A program made the translations under genes and the position numbers. From NCBI GenBank assembly GCA_052388025.1, contig JBQTIP010000262.1, positions 1 to 13,213 on the forward strand: a DNA stretch of 13,213 nt, in the 5' to 3' direction. Below are positions 6,597-13,213 of this stretch, piece after piece. The DNA is from JBQTIP01 sp052388025 (GTDB taxonomy: Bacteria; Actinomycetota; UBA4738; HRBIN12). The notes under the pieces are model-generated. The model worked only from the letters and a program-made list of their open reading frames with translations. It made no database searches and was not told the DNA's origin. The number at the start of each line of letters is the position of its first letter. Positions within the stretch are counted from its first letter, which is position 1.

Positions 6597-6641
6597 CTAG
6601 TCTTGTTCAGACTAGAGATCTAGTCTGGCTCAGACTAGATC
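6597..6641. repeat. Two tandem CTAGTCT-N5-AGACTAG hairpins, probable bidirectional terminator
   Basis: Copy 1 is CTAGTCT (6597-6603), loop TGTTC, AGACTAG (6609-6615). Copy 2 is CTAGTCT (6620-6626), loop GGCTC, AGACTAG (6632-6638), and its stem extends to 10 bp using GATC/GATC (6617-6619 with 6639-6641). The 19-nt units match at 17 positions, with a 23-nt period and AGAT between them. Copy 1 begins at the base after the clpX TAA. Copy 2 contains the TGA stop of the converging cyclase gene (6632-6630) and its last codons. Arms 2 and 3 can also pair, giving an alternative fold. No T-run follows in either direction. Position suggests a bidirectional terminator; binding by a dimeric protein is another option. 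Confidence 0.8.
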
Positions 6642-9600
6642 GGTCGCCAGCTTCCTCGCCCGCTCCATCTCCCGAAGAGATCGAAGCTCGTCGAAGACCG
6701 CGGCAGCGGGCTCGAGGCGTGCCTTCGCCTCCTCGGGCCGCCCGGCGGCCACGAGCGCCTCGGCGAGCGACAGGTCGGTGCACGCCTTCTCCCAGCGGGC
6801 CTGGAGCCTCTCGAACCCGGCGCTCGCCTCGGCGAGCAGCCGGATCGCGGCCTCCGGGTCGCCGGCGGCCAGGGCCGCTCGCCCTTCGAGCCGGTCGAGG
6901 TGGACGGGCAGTGCCATGAGCCCGGCCTTCGAAGCGTACACCCGAGTGTCCGCCAGGAACCGGGGTACCTCGGTCCAGAGCCCCGCGTCTCCCAGTATCG
7001 ACGCCCGGACCTGATCGACGAACGGCCGGGGGGTGTCTGACGGGATGGCCGCGACCTGCTCGATCCGGTCGCGGGCCTCCTCGAGGCGCCCCTGACGACC
7101 GCGGATCCAGGCCAGCCAGCTTCGGAGCATGCGCCCGATGCTCGGTGCCTCGCCCTCGGCCGCTTGCCGCTCGATCAGCGCGAGCCGGCTCGCGGCCGCC
7201 GCCTCCCGCCTCGCGTCGAGGACGAACGCCGCGGCCCCGAAGGCGTTGGCGACGAAGTAGGGAGGTCGATCCTTCCGGTCTCCGAGGATGGACTCGACCA
7301 GCGGGAATACCTCCCGAACGATTCGGTCCCAGTTGCCCATGTGGAACTCGGCGAAGGCCACCCAGGAGAGACAGTGGAGGCGAAAACCCTCGGCATCTGG
7401 CGGCGTGCGGAACGCGTACTCATCCCCCAGGTCGAGCGCTCGGGGGTAGTCGCCGATGAGGGCCCAGCCCCAGGAACCCATCGCGTAGATGTCTCCCAGC
7501 TCCCACGGGTCCTCGAGCTCTCGCGCGAGCTCCAGGCGCCGTTCGAGGAGCGGGACGTCCGGGCCGTAGAGCCCTTGCGTGATGTTCGCGGAGCTTGCTC
7601 CATCCAGCGCGGCGGAGGCGAGCTCGGGCCGGCCAAGCCGGAGCGCCATCTCCGCCGCCCGTTCCCCGTCCGCCCGTGCGGCGTCGAATTCCTCCGCCGA
7701 GACCTCGCGCCGGGTTGCGAAGGCGAACGGTCCGAACGCGCGGGCAGTGAGCAGCCGCACGTGCTCCTCGCCATCCGCGTCCCCGACGTTGGCGAACCCG
7801 AGCTCGACGTAGGGGCGGACCTCCTCCTCCCCGGGCGGCTCGGACATCGAGCCGGGCCATCGCGTGGGGGCCTCGACCGCCCGCGCGCAGACCCGGGCGA
7901 TCGCGAGTCGATCGTCCGGCGCGTGACGCTCGCGGAGGTCGGCCGCTTCGCGGAACGACACCCAGGCGAGGTCTCCTCGGTAGTCGTTCAACGCGATCAT
8001 CCCGACCTGCTCGAGCGCCACCGCCCGCCGAACAGGGTCCTCGGCAAGGGAGAGAGCGCGCTCGGCGAGGGCCGCGGCCTTCTGGACGGCGAAGCGGCGA
8101 CGTGCGTCCTCCGAGGCCAACAGGAGGGCCCGAAAGGCCTTCTCCCGGAGCTCCTCGGTCAGTCCGGCATCGCCGCGAGCACCTTCGCGCTCGCCCCGGT
8201 GGGCCTCCTCGTAGTGATAGGCGAGCAGCTCGGCGAACTCTCCTCTGCGCTCGCCGGCGGTCGCCTCGATCCACTCCGCGACGGCCGCGTGCGCGCGACC
8301 GCGGTCGCGACGAGGGAGGCTTTCATAGGCGACGTCGCGGGTGAGGATGTGCTTGAACATGAACTCGCGCTCCCCGGCCAGGGCCGAGCCGAGGCGCTCC
8401 AGCACCAGCTCCCGGTCCTCGAGGCGGCCGAGGACGTCGTCAAGCTCGCCGCGCTCGCCGTTCAGCAGCCGCCCGACCGGACCCGGCCAGAACACCCGGC
8501 CCACCACAGCCGCGCTCTGCAGCGTGCGCTTCTCCGCGGGCGCGAGAAGGTCGATCCGCGCCGCCAGCACGGCCTGGACCGTGTCGGGGATGACTACGTC
8601 CCCGATGTCCGAGGTGGCCTGCCATCGGTCGCCGGCGCGAACGATCCTGCCCTCGTCGATGAGGTGCCGGACGATCTCTTCGAGGAAGAACGGGTTGCCC
8701 TCCGCCCGCTCGAGGATGCGCCGGTGGACCGTTTCCGGAAGCTCCTCCACGGAGAGCAGCAGGCTCACCAGCCGGTCGGCCTCCTCGGGGGCGAGCGGGT
8801 CGAGCGAGATGCTCGAGAAGTTCCGCCGGCCCCCGCCCCAGTCCGGGCGCCGTCCGGTCAGCTCCGGGCGTGCGGAACACACGAAGAGGACACCGCCCTG
8901 CGCCCGCTCCGCGAGCTCCTCGAGGAGGTCGAGGAGCGCCGGATCGGCCCAGTGGAGGTCCTCGATCACCGCGATCACCGGCCCCCGGGATGCGAGCGCG
9001 GAGAAGAACGATCGCCAGGCCGCGTGCGTCTCGCTCCGGACCTGCCTGGGCTCGAGCTCACGGAACACGAACGCCGGATCCTCCACGCCGACCGTGAAGG
9101 CGAGGGCCGCGGTCGCGCGCGCCGGGTCCGGCGCCATCTCGACGGTCAGGAGCTCGGCCCCCGCGGAACGGATCTTGTCGAGCGCGACGTCGGGCGGATC
9201 GGTGTCGAGGACTCCCGCGTGCCCCTTGAGGATCTCCGCCATCGGCCAGTACGTGACGCCCTCGCCGTAGGGCAGGCACCGTCCCCGCACGACGACCGGC
9301 TGTGGATGACTCCGCTCTGTCAATGCGAGGAACTCGGAAGTGAGCCGACTCTTCCCCACGCCCGCGTCGCCGTAGATCGTCACGAGGTCGGGCCGGCCCT
9401 CCGAGGCCGCCCGCTCGTAGATCGTCTGCAGGAGAGCGACCTCGCGATCGCGGCCGATCATCGGGGCGCGCAGCCCGGGAACGCCGCGCTCCGGCCCCGG
9501 CCGCTCCTCCAGCAGGACGAGCGCCGCCACCGGCTCCGCCTTCCCCTTGAGCTCGAGCGGGCCGAGGTCCCTGTACCGGAACCCTCGGGCGGCTCTCGCC

Positions 9601-10229
9601 GTCCGCTCGGACGTGACGATCTGGCCCGGTTCGGCAGCCTGCTGCAGCCGGGCCGCCACGTTCACGGCGTCTCCAGTCACCATCGCCTCGCCCGGCTTCG
9701 CCGCGGTGGCCGCGAGCACCTCGCCGGTGTTGACGCCGATCCGGATCTGCAACGTGACGGAGTGCGACGGCCGCAGGCCGGCGTTCACCTCGTCCAGCCT
9801 CCTCAGCATCCGAAGCGCGGCGCGCAAGGCGCGGGGGGGATCGTCCTCGTGCGCCGCCGGGACCCCGAACGCCGCCATCACGGCGTCGCCGATGAACTTC
9901 TCCACGGTCCCGCCCTCGGCCTCGATCTCCTCGCGCATCGCCGAGAAGTAGGAGCCCATGACCTCCTGCAGTCGCTCCGGATCGAGCCGCTCTCCGAGAC
10001 CGGTCGATCCCGTGACATCGGCGAACAGGACCGTGACGAGCCGCCGCTCCTGCCCGGCCGGTGCCGGCCCTCTCTCCGGGGCGCGAGCGCCGCAGGACTG
10101 GCAGAACCTCGCCGTCTCCGGAAGCTCGGCACCGCACTGCGAGCACGCGGGAACGAGGGAGGCGCCGCAGGAGGCGCAGAAACGGGCATCCTCTCGGTTC
10201 TCGGCCCCGCAGCTCGGACACGTGTTCAC
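6630..10229 (-). CDS. Multidomain signalling protein: double zinc ribbon, class III adenylate/guanylate cyclase, AAA ATPase, TPR-like repeats
   Basis: This 1199-residue protein, likely cytosolic, has no signal peptide or membrane segment. Two zinc ribbons come first (Cys4/7/18/21 and Cys29/32/43/46). A class III cyclase domain follows at about 62-240, with metal-binding Asp71 (FADVTGST) and Asp115 (KFIGDAVMAAFG), Lys111, and transition-state Asn190 and Arg194 (GDAVNVAARL). The usual substrate-specifying Asp/Thr, seven residues before Asn190, is Met183. The AAA/STAND-like ATPase has Walker A GDAGVGKS (287-294) and Walker B VIAVIEDLHWAD (418-429). From about residue 690 it is Ala/Leu/Arg-rich helical, TPR-like. 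No C-terminal LuxR helix-turn-helix is present, unlike Mycobacterium Rv0386-type relatives. The likely role is converting a ligand or protein-binding event at the repeats into cyclic-nucleotide synthesis. Partner and product are unknown. The start is GTG at 10229, which begins the first zinc ribbon; TACACT lies just upstream. It runs antisense between clpX and valS. Confidence 0.9.
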   Translation of the reverse strand: MNTCPSCGAENREDARFCASCGASLVPACSQCGAELPETARFCQSCGARAPERGPAPAGQERRLVTVLFADVTGSTGLGERLDPERLQEVMGSYFSAMREEIEAEGGTVEKFIGDAVMAAFGVPAAHEDDPPRALRAALRMLRRLDEVNAGLRPSHSVTLQIRIGVNTGEVLAATAAKPGEAMVTGDAVNVAARLQQAAEPGQIVTSERTARAARGFRYRDLGPLELKGKAEPVAALVLLEERPGPERGVPGLRAPMIGRDREVALLQTIYERAASEGRPDLVTIYGDAGVGKSRLTSEFLALTERSHPQPVVVRGRCLPYGEGVTYWPMAEILKGHAGVLDTDPPDVALDKIRSAGAELLTVEMAPDPARATAALAFTVGVEDPAFVFRELEPRQVRSETHAAWRSFFSALASRGPVIAVIEDLHWADPALLDLLEELAERAQGGVLFVCSARPELTGRRPDWGGGRRNFSSISLDPLAPEEADRLVSLLLSVEELPETVHRRILERAEGNPFFLEEIVRHLIDEGRIVRAGDRWQATSDIGDVVIPDTVQAVLAARIDLLAPAEKRTLQSAAVVGRVFWPGPVGRLLNGERGELDDVLGRLEDRELVLERLGSALAGEREFMFKHILTRDVAYESLPRRDRGRAHAAVAEWIEATAGERRGEFAELLAYHYEEAHRGEREGARGDAGLTEELREKAFRALLLASEDARRRFAVQKAAALAERALSLAEDPVRRAVALEQVGMIALNDYRGDLAWVSFREAADLRERHAPDDRLAIARVCARAVEAPTRWPGSMSEPPGEEEVRPYVELGFANVGDADGEEHVRLLTARAFGPFAFATRREVSAEEFDAARADGERAAEMALRLGRPELASAALDGASSANITQGLYGPDVPLLERRLELARELEDPWELGDIYAMGSWGWALIGDYPRALDLGDEYAFRTPPDAEGFRLHCLSWVAFAEFHMGNWDRIVREVFPLVESILGDRKDRPPYFVANAFGAAAFVLDARREAAAASRLALIERQAAEGEAPSIGRMLRSWLAWIRGRQGRLEEARDRIEQVAAIPSDTPRPFVDQVRASILGDAGLWTEVPRFLADTRVYASKAGLMALPVHLDRLEGRAALAAGDPEAAIRLLAEASAGFERLQARWEKACTDLSLAEALVAAGRPEEAKARLEPAAAVFDELRSLREMERARKLATDLV

Positions 10230-10238
10230 GACTCAAGG

Positions 10239-10244
10239 AGTGTA
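10239..10244 (-). promoter_or_regulatory. Candidate -10 hexamer TACACT of the cyclase gene
   Basis: On the minus strand TACACT ends 9 nt before GTG at 10229. Transcription starting 7 nt downstream would leave only about 3 nt of leader. No Shine-Dalgarno sequence is seen in a usable position. It shares a 65-nt divergent region with valS. Confidence 0.35.
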
Positions 10245-10281
10245 GCCACCGCAACGGGCCGATCCGCCCCTACCCATCTCG

Positions 10282-10287
10282 TAGACT
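10282..10287 (+). promoter_or_regulatory. Candidate -10 hexamer TAGACT of valS, leaderless start
   Basis: TAGACT is followed by exactly 7 nt and then the valS ATG at 10295, the same arrangement as TAGAAT-N7-ATG of kynA. No ribosome-binding sequence lies in the gap and no T-box-like leader fits in the 65-nt intergenic region. The message is therefore probably leaderless or nearly so. Confidence 0.5.
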
Positions 10288-10294
10288 CGGGCGC

Positions 10295-12949
10295 ATGGCT
10301 GAGGAAGCCCTCGTGGGGGCGGACATCCCGCCCCAGTACGACCCGGCCGCGACCGAGGGCCGCTGGTACGGCGAGTGGGTCGAGCGCGGCTACTTCCACG
10401 CGAACGTGTCGAGCGGGCGCGCCCCTTTCTGCATCGTGCTGCCGCCTCCGAACGTCACGGGATCGCTGCACGTGGGCCACGCCTTCCAACAGATGCTTCA
10501 GGACATCCTGACTCGCCGGGCGCGCATGCAGGGGTTCGAGGCGCTCTGGCTGCCGGGCACAGACCACGCCGGCATCGCCACCCAGGTCGTTGTCGAACGC
10601 GAGCTCCGGAAGCAGGGCGTGGAGCGTCACGAGCTCGGCCGGGAGAAGTTCGTCGAGCGTGTCTGGGCGTGGAAGGCGCAATACGGCGGCCGCATCGTCG
10701 AGCAGATGAAGGCCCTCGGCAACTCCTGCGATTGGGACCGGTTGCGCTTCACCATGGACGAGGGCCTGTCATACGCGGTCCGGCTCGCGTTCGTTCGGAT
10801 GTACGAGGACGGCCTGATCTACCGGGGCGAGCGGCTCGTCAACTGGTGCCCGACCGACCAGACCGCGCTCTCCGATTCCGAGGTCGAGCACGAGGACGTG
10901 GACGGCGAGCTGGTCACGTTCCGCTACTCGCTCTCGGACGGCTCCGGGCACTTAGAGGTGGCTACGACGCGGGTCGAGACGATGCTGGGCGATACGGGAA
11001 TCGCCGTCCATCCGGAGGACCCGCGGTACCGGGACCTCGTGGGCAGAACGGTTCGCCACCCCTTTGACGGCCGCGAGCTGCCGATCGTGGCGGACGCCGC
11101 CGTAGAGGCCGAGTTCGGAAGCGGCGCGGTCAAGGTCACGCCGGCGCACGATCCGAGCGACTTCGAGATCGCGGAGCGGAACGGCCTTCCGCTCGTGAAC
11201 GTGCTGAACGCCGACGCCTCGATGTCGGAAGCCGTTCCGCCCGAGTTCCGGGGCCTCGATCGGTACGAGGCGAGGAAGCGGGTTGGAGAGCGCCTTCGCG
11301 AGCTCGGCCTAGTCGTGAAGGAGGAGCGGCCCTACGTGCACGCGGTCGGCCACTGCTACCGGTGCCATTCCGAGATCGAGCCGTGGGTCTCGGGCAAGCA
11401 GTGGTTCGTCGCGGTCGAGCGGCTCAAGGGTCCGGCGAAGCAGGCGGCGCTCGACGGGCGCGTGCGGTTCACGCCCGAGCGCTGGCTGAAGCCCTACGTG
11501 ACGTGGCTCGACAACCTCCGCGACTGGAACATCTCGCGCCAGCTCTGGTGGGGGCACCGGATCCCGGTGTGGTATTGCCCGGACGGCCACGAGTTCGCGG
11601 CGGTCGAGGATCCGTCGGAGTGCCGCGACTGCGGGCGGACCGACATCGAGCAAGACCCCGACGTCCTCGACACCTGGTTCTCGTCGCAGCTCTGGCCGTT
11701 CTCGACGCTCGGCTGGCCGGACGAGACCGACGACCTGGCGACGTTCTTCCCCACGTCCGTGCTGGTCACGGGGTACGAGATCCTCTATCTCTGGGTCGCC
11801 CGGATGATCATGTCCGGCCTGTACCTCGCCGGCGATGTCCCGTTCCGGCAGGTGGTGATCCACGGCCTGGTCCGCGACGCGCACCGCCGCAAGATGAGCA
11901 AGTCGCTCGGCAACGTCATCGACCCGCTCGACATGATCGAGAGGTATGGGGCCGACGCGCTTCGCTTCGAGCTCGCCCGGATGGCGTTGCCCGAGCAGCA
12001 GAACCTCCCGCTGTCAGAGGACGCCATCGAGGCCGGGCAGCACTTCGCGAACAAGATCTGGAACGCGGCTCGCCTCATCTTTCGTGCATACGCGGGCGGC
12101 GCGCCAGAGCTTCCCCCGTCGGAGCGGTGGACGATCCCCGAACGATGGCTCCTCTCGCGGCACGAGACATGCCTCGCTGAGCTGGACGCGGCGCTCGACG
12201 CGGACGCGTTCGCCGACGCCGCGAAGGCCCTGCACCGGTTCCTGTGGTCCGAGCTCTGCGACTGGGCACTGGAGATGGAGAAGGGCCGCCTGTACGAGGG
12301 CGCGCCCGAGGAGCGGAAGGACGCCGCCGACGTGCTGGCCTGGGTGCTCGAGCGCACGCTCCGGCTGCTGCACCCGATCATGCCGTTCGTGACGGAGGAG
12401 ATCTGGCAGCGCTTCGACGCCGGGGAGTCGATCGTGATCGCCCCCTGGCCCGAAGCGCACCCCGAGCACGCCGACCCAGATGCCGAGTCGTCGTTCGGCC
12501 TCGTCCAGGAGCTGGTGACGACCGTCCGCAGCTTCCGGAGCAACCACCAAGTCGCTCCGAACGTCCGGCTGGAGGCCGTCGTGGCCGTGCACGATGCGGA
12601 ACGAGCGGCCGTTCGGGATCTCTCCGAGCGGATCGAGCGCCTGGCGGGCATCGCCTCGCTCCGGTTCGACGCGGATCCCGCCGGAGGTGCGGTGGCCCGG
12701 CTGAGCTTGAGCCGCGGGTCCGTATCCATCCCGCTCGGAGGGCTCCTCGACCTCGACGCGGAGCGTGATCGCCTTCGCCGGCAGCTCACCGAGACCGACG
12801 GCCTGGCGAAGCGCTCCGAGGCCAAGCTGGCGAACGAGGGCTTCACGTCGAAGGCCGCGCCGGAAGTCGTGGAGGCCGAGCGCAGGAAGGCCGGCCGCCT
12901 GCTGACCGAGACCGAGGAACTGCGCCGGCAGCTCGCCGAGCTCGGGTAA
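10295..12949 (+). CDS. valS: Valyl-tRNA synthetase
   Basis: This 884-residue class I aminoacyl-tRNA synthetase charges tRNA-Val with valine and edits misactivated threonine. The HIGH motif is HVGH (59-62) within PPPNVTGSLHVGHAF. The inserted editing (CP1) domain contains the ATTRVETMLGD motif. RDWNISRQLWWGHRIPVWYC and DVLDTWFSSQLWPFSTLGWP mark the catalytic core, with CPDGH plus CRDC as a likely zinc site. KMSKS is at 533-537. The anticodon-binding helical domain follows, then a charged C-terminal coiled coil from about residue 819 to the end, which binds tRNA in known ValRS structures. The ATG at 10295 gives MAEEALVGADIPPQYDP and the normal length. The frame is open upstream, but that extension runs antisense to the cyclase gene. 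folC follows after 4 nt, so the two are very likely cotranscribed. Confidence 0.97.
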   Translation: MAEEALVGADIPPQYDPAATEGRWYGEWVERGYFHANVSSGRAPFCIVLPPPNVTGSLHVGHAFQQMLQDILTRRARMQGFEALWLPGTDHAGIATQVVVERELRKQGVERHELGREKFVERVWAWKAQYGGRIVEQMKALGNSCDWDRLRFTMDEGLSYAVRLAFVRMYEDGLIYRGERLVNWCPTDQTALSDSEVEHEDVDGELVTFRYSLSDGSGHLEVATTRVETMLGDTGIAVHPEDPRYRDLVGRTVRHPFDGRELPIVADAAVEAEFGSGAVKVTPAHDPSDFEIAERNGLPLVNVLNADASMSEAVPPEFRGLDRYEARKRVGERLRELGLVVKEERPYVHAVGHCYRCHSEIEPWVSGKQWFVAVERLKGPAKQAALDGRVRFTPERWLKPYVTWLDNLRDWNISRQLWWGHRIPVWYCPDGHEFAAVEDPSECRDCGRTDIEQDPDVLDTWFSSQLWPFSTLGWPDETDDLATFFPTSVLVTGYEILYLWVARMIMSGLYLAGDVPFRQVVIHGLVRDAHRRKMSKSLGNVIDPLDMIERYGADALRFELARMALPEQQNLPLSEDAIEAGQHFANKIWNAARLIFRAYAGGAPELPPSERWTIPERWLLSRHETCLAELDAALDADAFADAAKALHRFLWSELCDWALEMEKGRLYEGAPEERKDAADVLAWVLERTLRLLHPIMPFVTEEIWQRFDAGESIVIAPWPEAHPEHADPDAESSFGLVQELVTTVRSFRSNHQVAPNVRLEAVVAVHDAERAAVRDLSERIERLAGIASLRFDADPAGGAVARLSLSRGSVSIPLGGLLDLDAERDRLRRQLTETDGLAKRSEAKLANEGFTSKAAPEVVEAERRKAGRLLTETEELRRQLAELG

Positions 12950-12953
12950 CGCC

Positions 12954-13213
12954 GTGCGCTTCGAGGAGGCTTTGGCCGAGCTGGACGCGCGCCAGCCGGA
13001 GCGGATGGTCCCCGACCTCTCCCGCATCACCGCGCTGGCGGAGCTGCTGGACGACCCCCAGCTCACCTACCCGACGATCCACGTCACGGGGACGAACGGG
13101 AAGACGACCACGGTGAGGATCGTCGGCGCGCTTGCCTGCGCGCACGGCCTTCCGGCCGGGCTCTTCACCTCCCCCCATCTGCTCTCGGTCACCGAACGCC
13201 TCTCGGTCTGCGG
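12954..13213 (+). CDS. folC: Folylpolyglutamate synthase / dihydrofolate synthase, N-terminal 86 codons (partial)
   Basis: This is the start of a Mur-ligase-family enzyme that adds glutamate to dihydropteroate and/or to reduced folates, using ATP. Visible motifs are RFEEALAELDAR at the N-terminus, HVTGTNGKTTT (43-53, the ATP-binding P-loop with Lys50) and TSPHL (72-76), followed by an ERLSVCG strand. Many FolC proteins read GTNGKGS here; the GKTT form also occurs in other Mur-ligase relatives, but the TSPHL and EEAL segments favour FolC. GTG at 12954 is chosen because it lies 4 nt after the valS TAA and gives a normal N-terminus. There is no Shine-Dalgarno sequence, so translation is probably coupled to valS. 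The C-terminal glutamate-ligase part lies beyond the right edge, so completeness is unknown. Confidence 0.93.
   Translation, partial: MRFEEALAELDARQPERMVPDLSRITALAELLDDPQLTYPTIHVTGTNGKTTTVRIVGALACAHGLPAGLFTSPHLLSVTERLSVC

Noticed and set aside
6597..6641. The CTAG-containing repeats considered as TrpR-type operators, because trp operators also use CTAG half-sites.
   Set aside because: Half-site spacing and flanks do not match the trp operator, TrpR is not known from Actinomycetota, and the location is between convergent gene ends rather than at a promoter.
6597..6641. The tandem repeat considered as a short CRISPR array or an integron attC site.
   Set aside because: There are only two units with a 4-nt spacer, no cas genes or integrase nearby, and no attC-type conserved core sites.
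8440..8880. Several alternate-frame Arg/Pro-rich open frames within the cyclase gene.
   Set aside because: They lack ribosome-binding sites and recognisable motifs, and overlap completely with a gene whose reading frame is certain.
10061..10294. An upstream extension of the valS frame.
   Set aside because: It is low-complexity, Arg-rich and antisense to the zinc-ribbon codons. ValRS homology starts at 10295, just after a good TAGACT-N7 arrangement.
7164..10511. A 1115-codon open frame on the plus strand opposite the cyclase gene.
   Set aside because: Its translation is Arg/Gly/Pro/Glu-rich with no recognisable domain, while the opposite strand encodes a clear zinc ribbon-cyclase-AAA protein. 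Long antisense frames are expected in GC-rich coding DNA because stop codons are rare there.

Overview
The window is high-GC bacterial chromosome, roughly two-thirds G+C by eye, and every gene I recognise is a housekeeping or metabolic type. Three things point to a member of the Actinomycetota, possibly a deep-branching or uncultured one: the gene order tig-clpP-clpX plus valS-folC, ClpP and ClpX sequence details, and start codons placed 6-7 nt after a TANNNT hexamer, as in leaderless transcripts. That assignment is inference; there is no rRNA or other phylogenetic marker gene here.

Layout, left to right. (1) The N-terminal 97 codons of tryptophan 2,3-dioxygenase (minus strand) run off the left edge. 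(2) Divergent from it, across a 240-nt intergenic region, is a secreted, cysteine-rich beta-propeller protein with three Asp-box repeats. (3) It converges on a histidinol-phosphatase/inositol-monophosphatase family gene (minus), with a strong hairpin on each side of the junction. (4) A 64-nt divergent promoter region leads into trigger factor, ClpP and ClpX (plus), a protein-folding and proteolysis operon. (5) ClpX converges on a 1199-residue minus-strand signalling protein: two zinc ribbons, a class III nucleotide cyclase domain, an AAA-type ATPase and a helical repeat region. Between the two lie two tandem copies of a CTAGTCT-N5-AGACTAG hairpin. (6) A 65-nt divergent promoter region leads into valyl-tRNA synthetase, followed after 4 nt by the start of folC, cut by the right edge.

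Tig captures nascent chains at the ribosome, and ClpX feeds substrates to ClpP, so these three form one protein-quality-control unit. ValS and FolC are a commonly conserved pair. The cyclase/ATPase is probably a regulatory protein inserted between two ancestrally adjacent housekeeping blocks.

I found no mobile element, CRISPR array, tRNA, rRNA, toxin-antitoxin or phage-defence genes. No clear undescribed system is visible. The points most worth a second look are the tandem hairpins at 6597-6641, the repeated leaderless-start architecture, a 20-bp near-palindrome upstream of the tryptophan dioxygenase, the unusual substrate-specifying position of the cyclase, and the single clpP gene in an otherwise actinobacterial-looking cluster.
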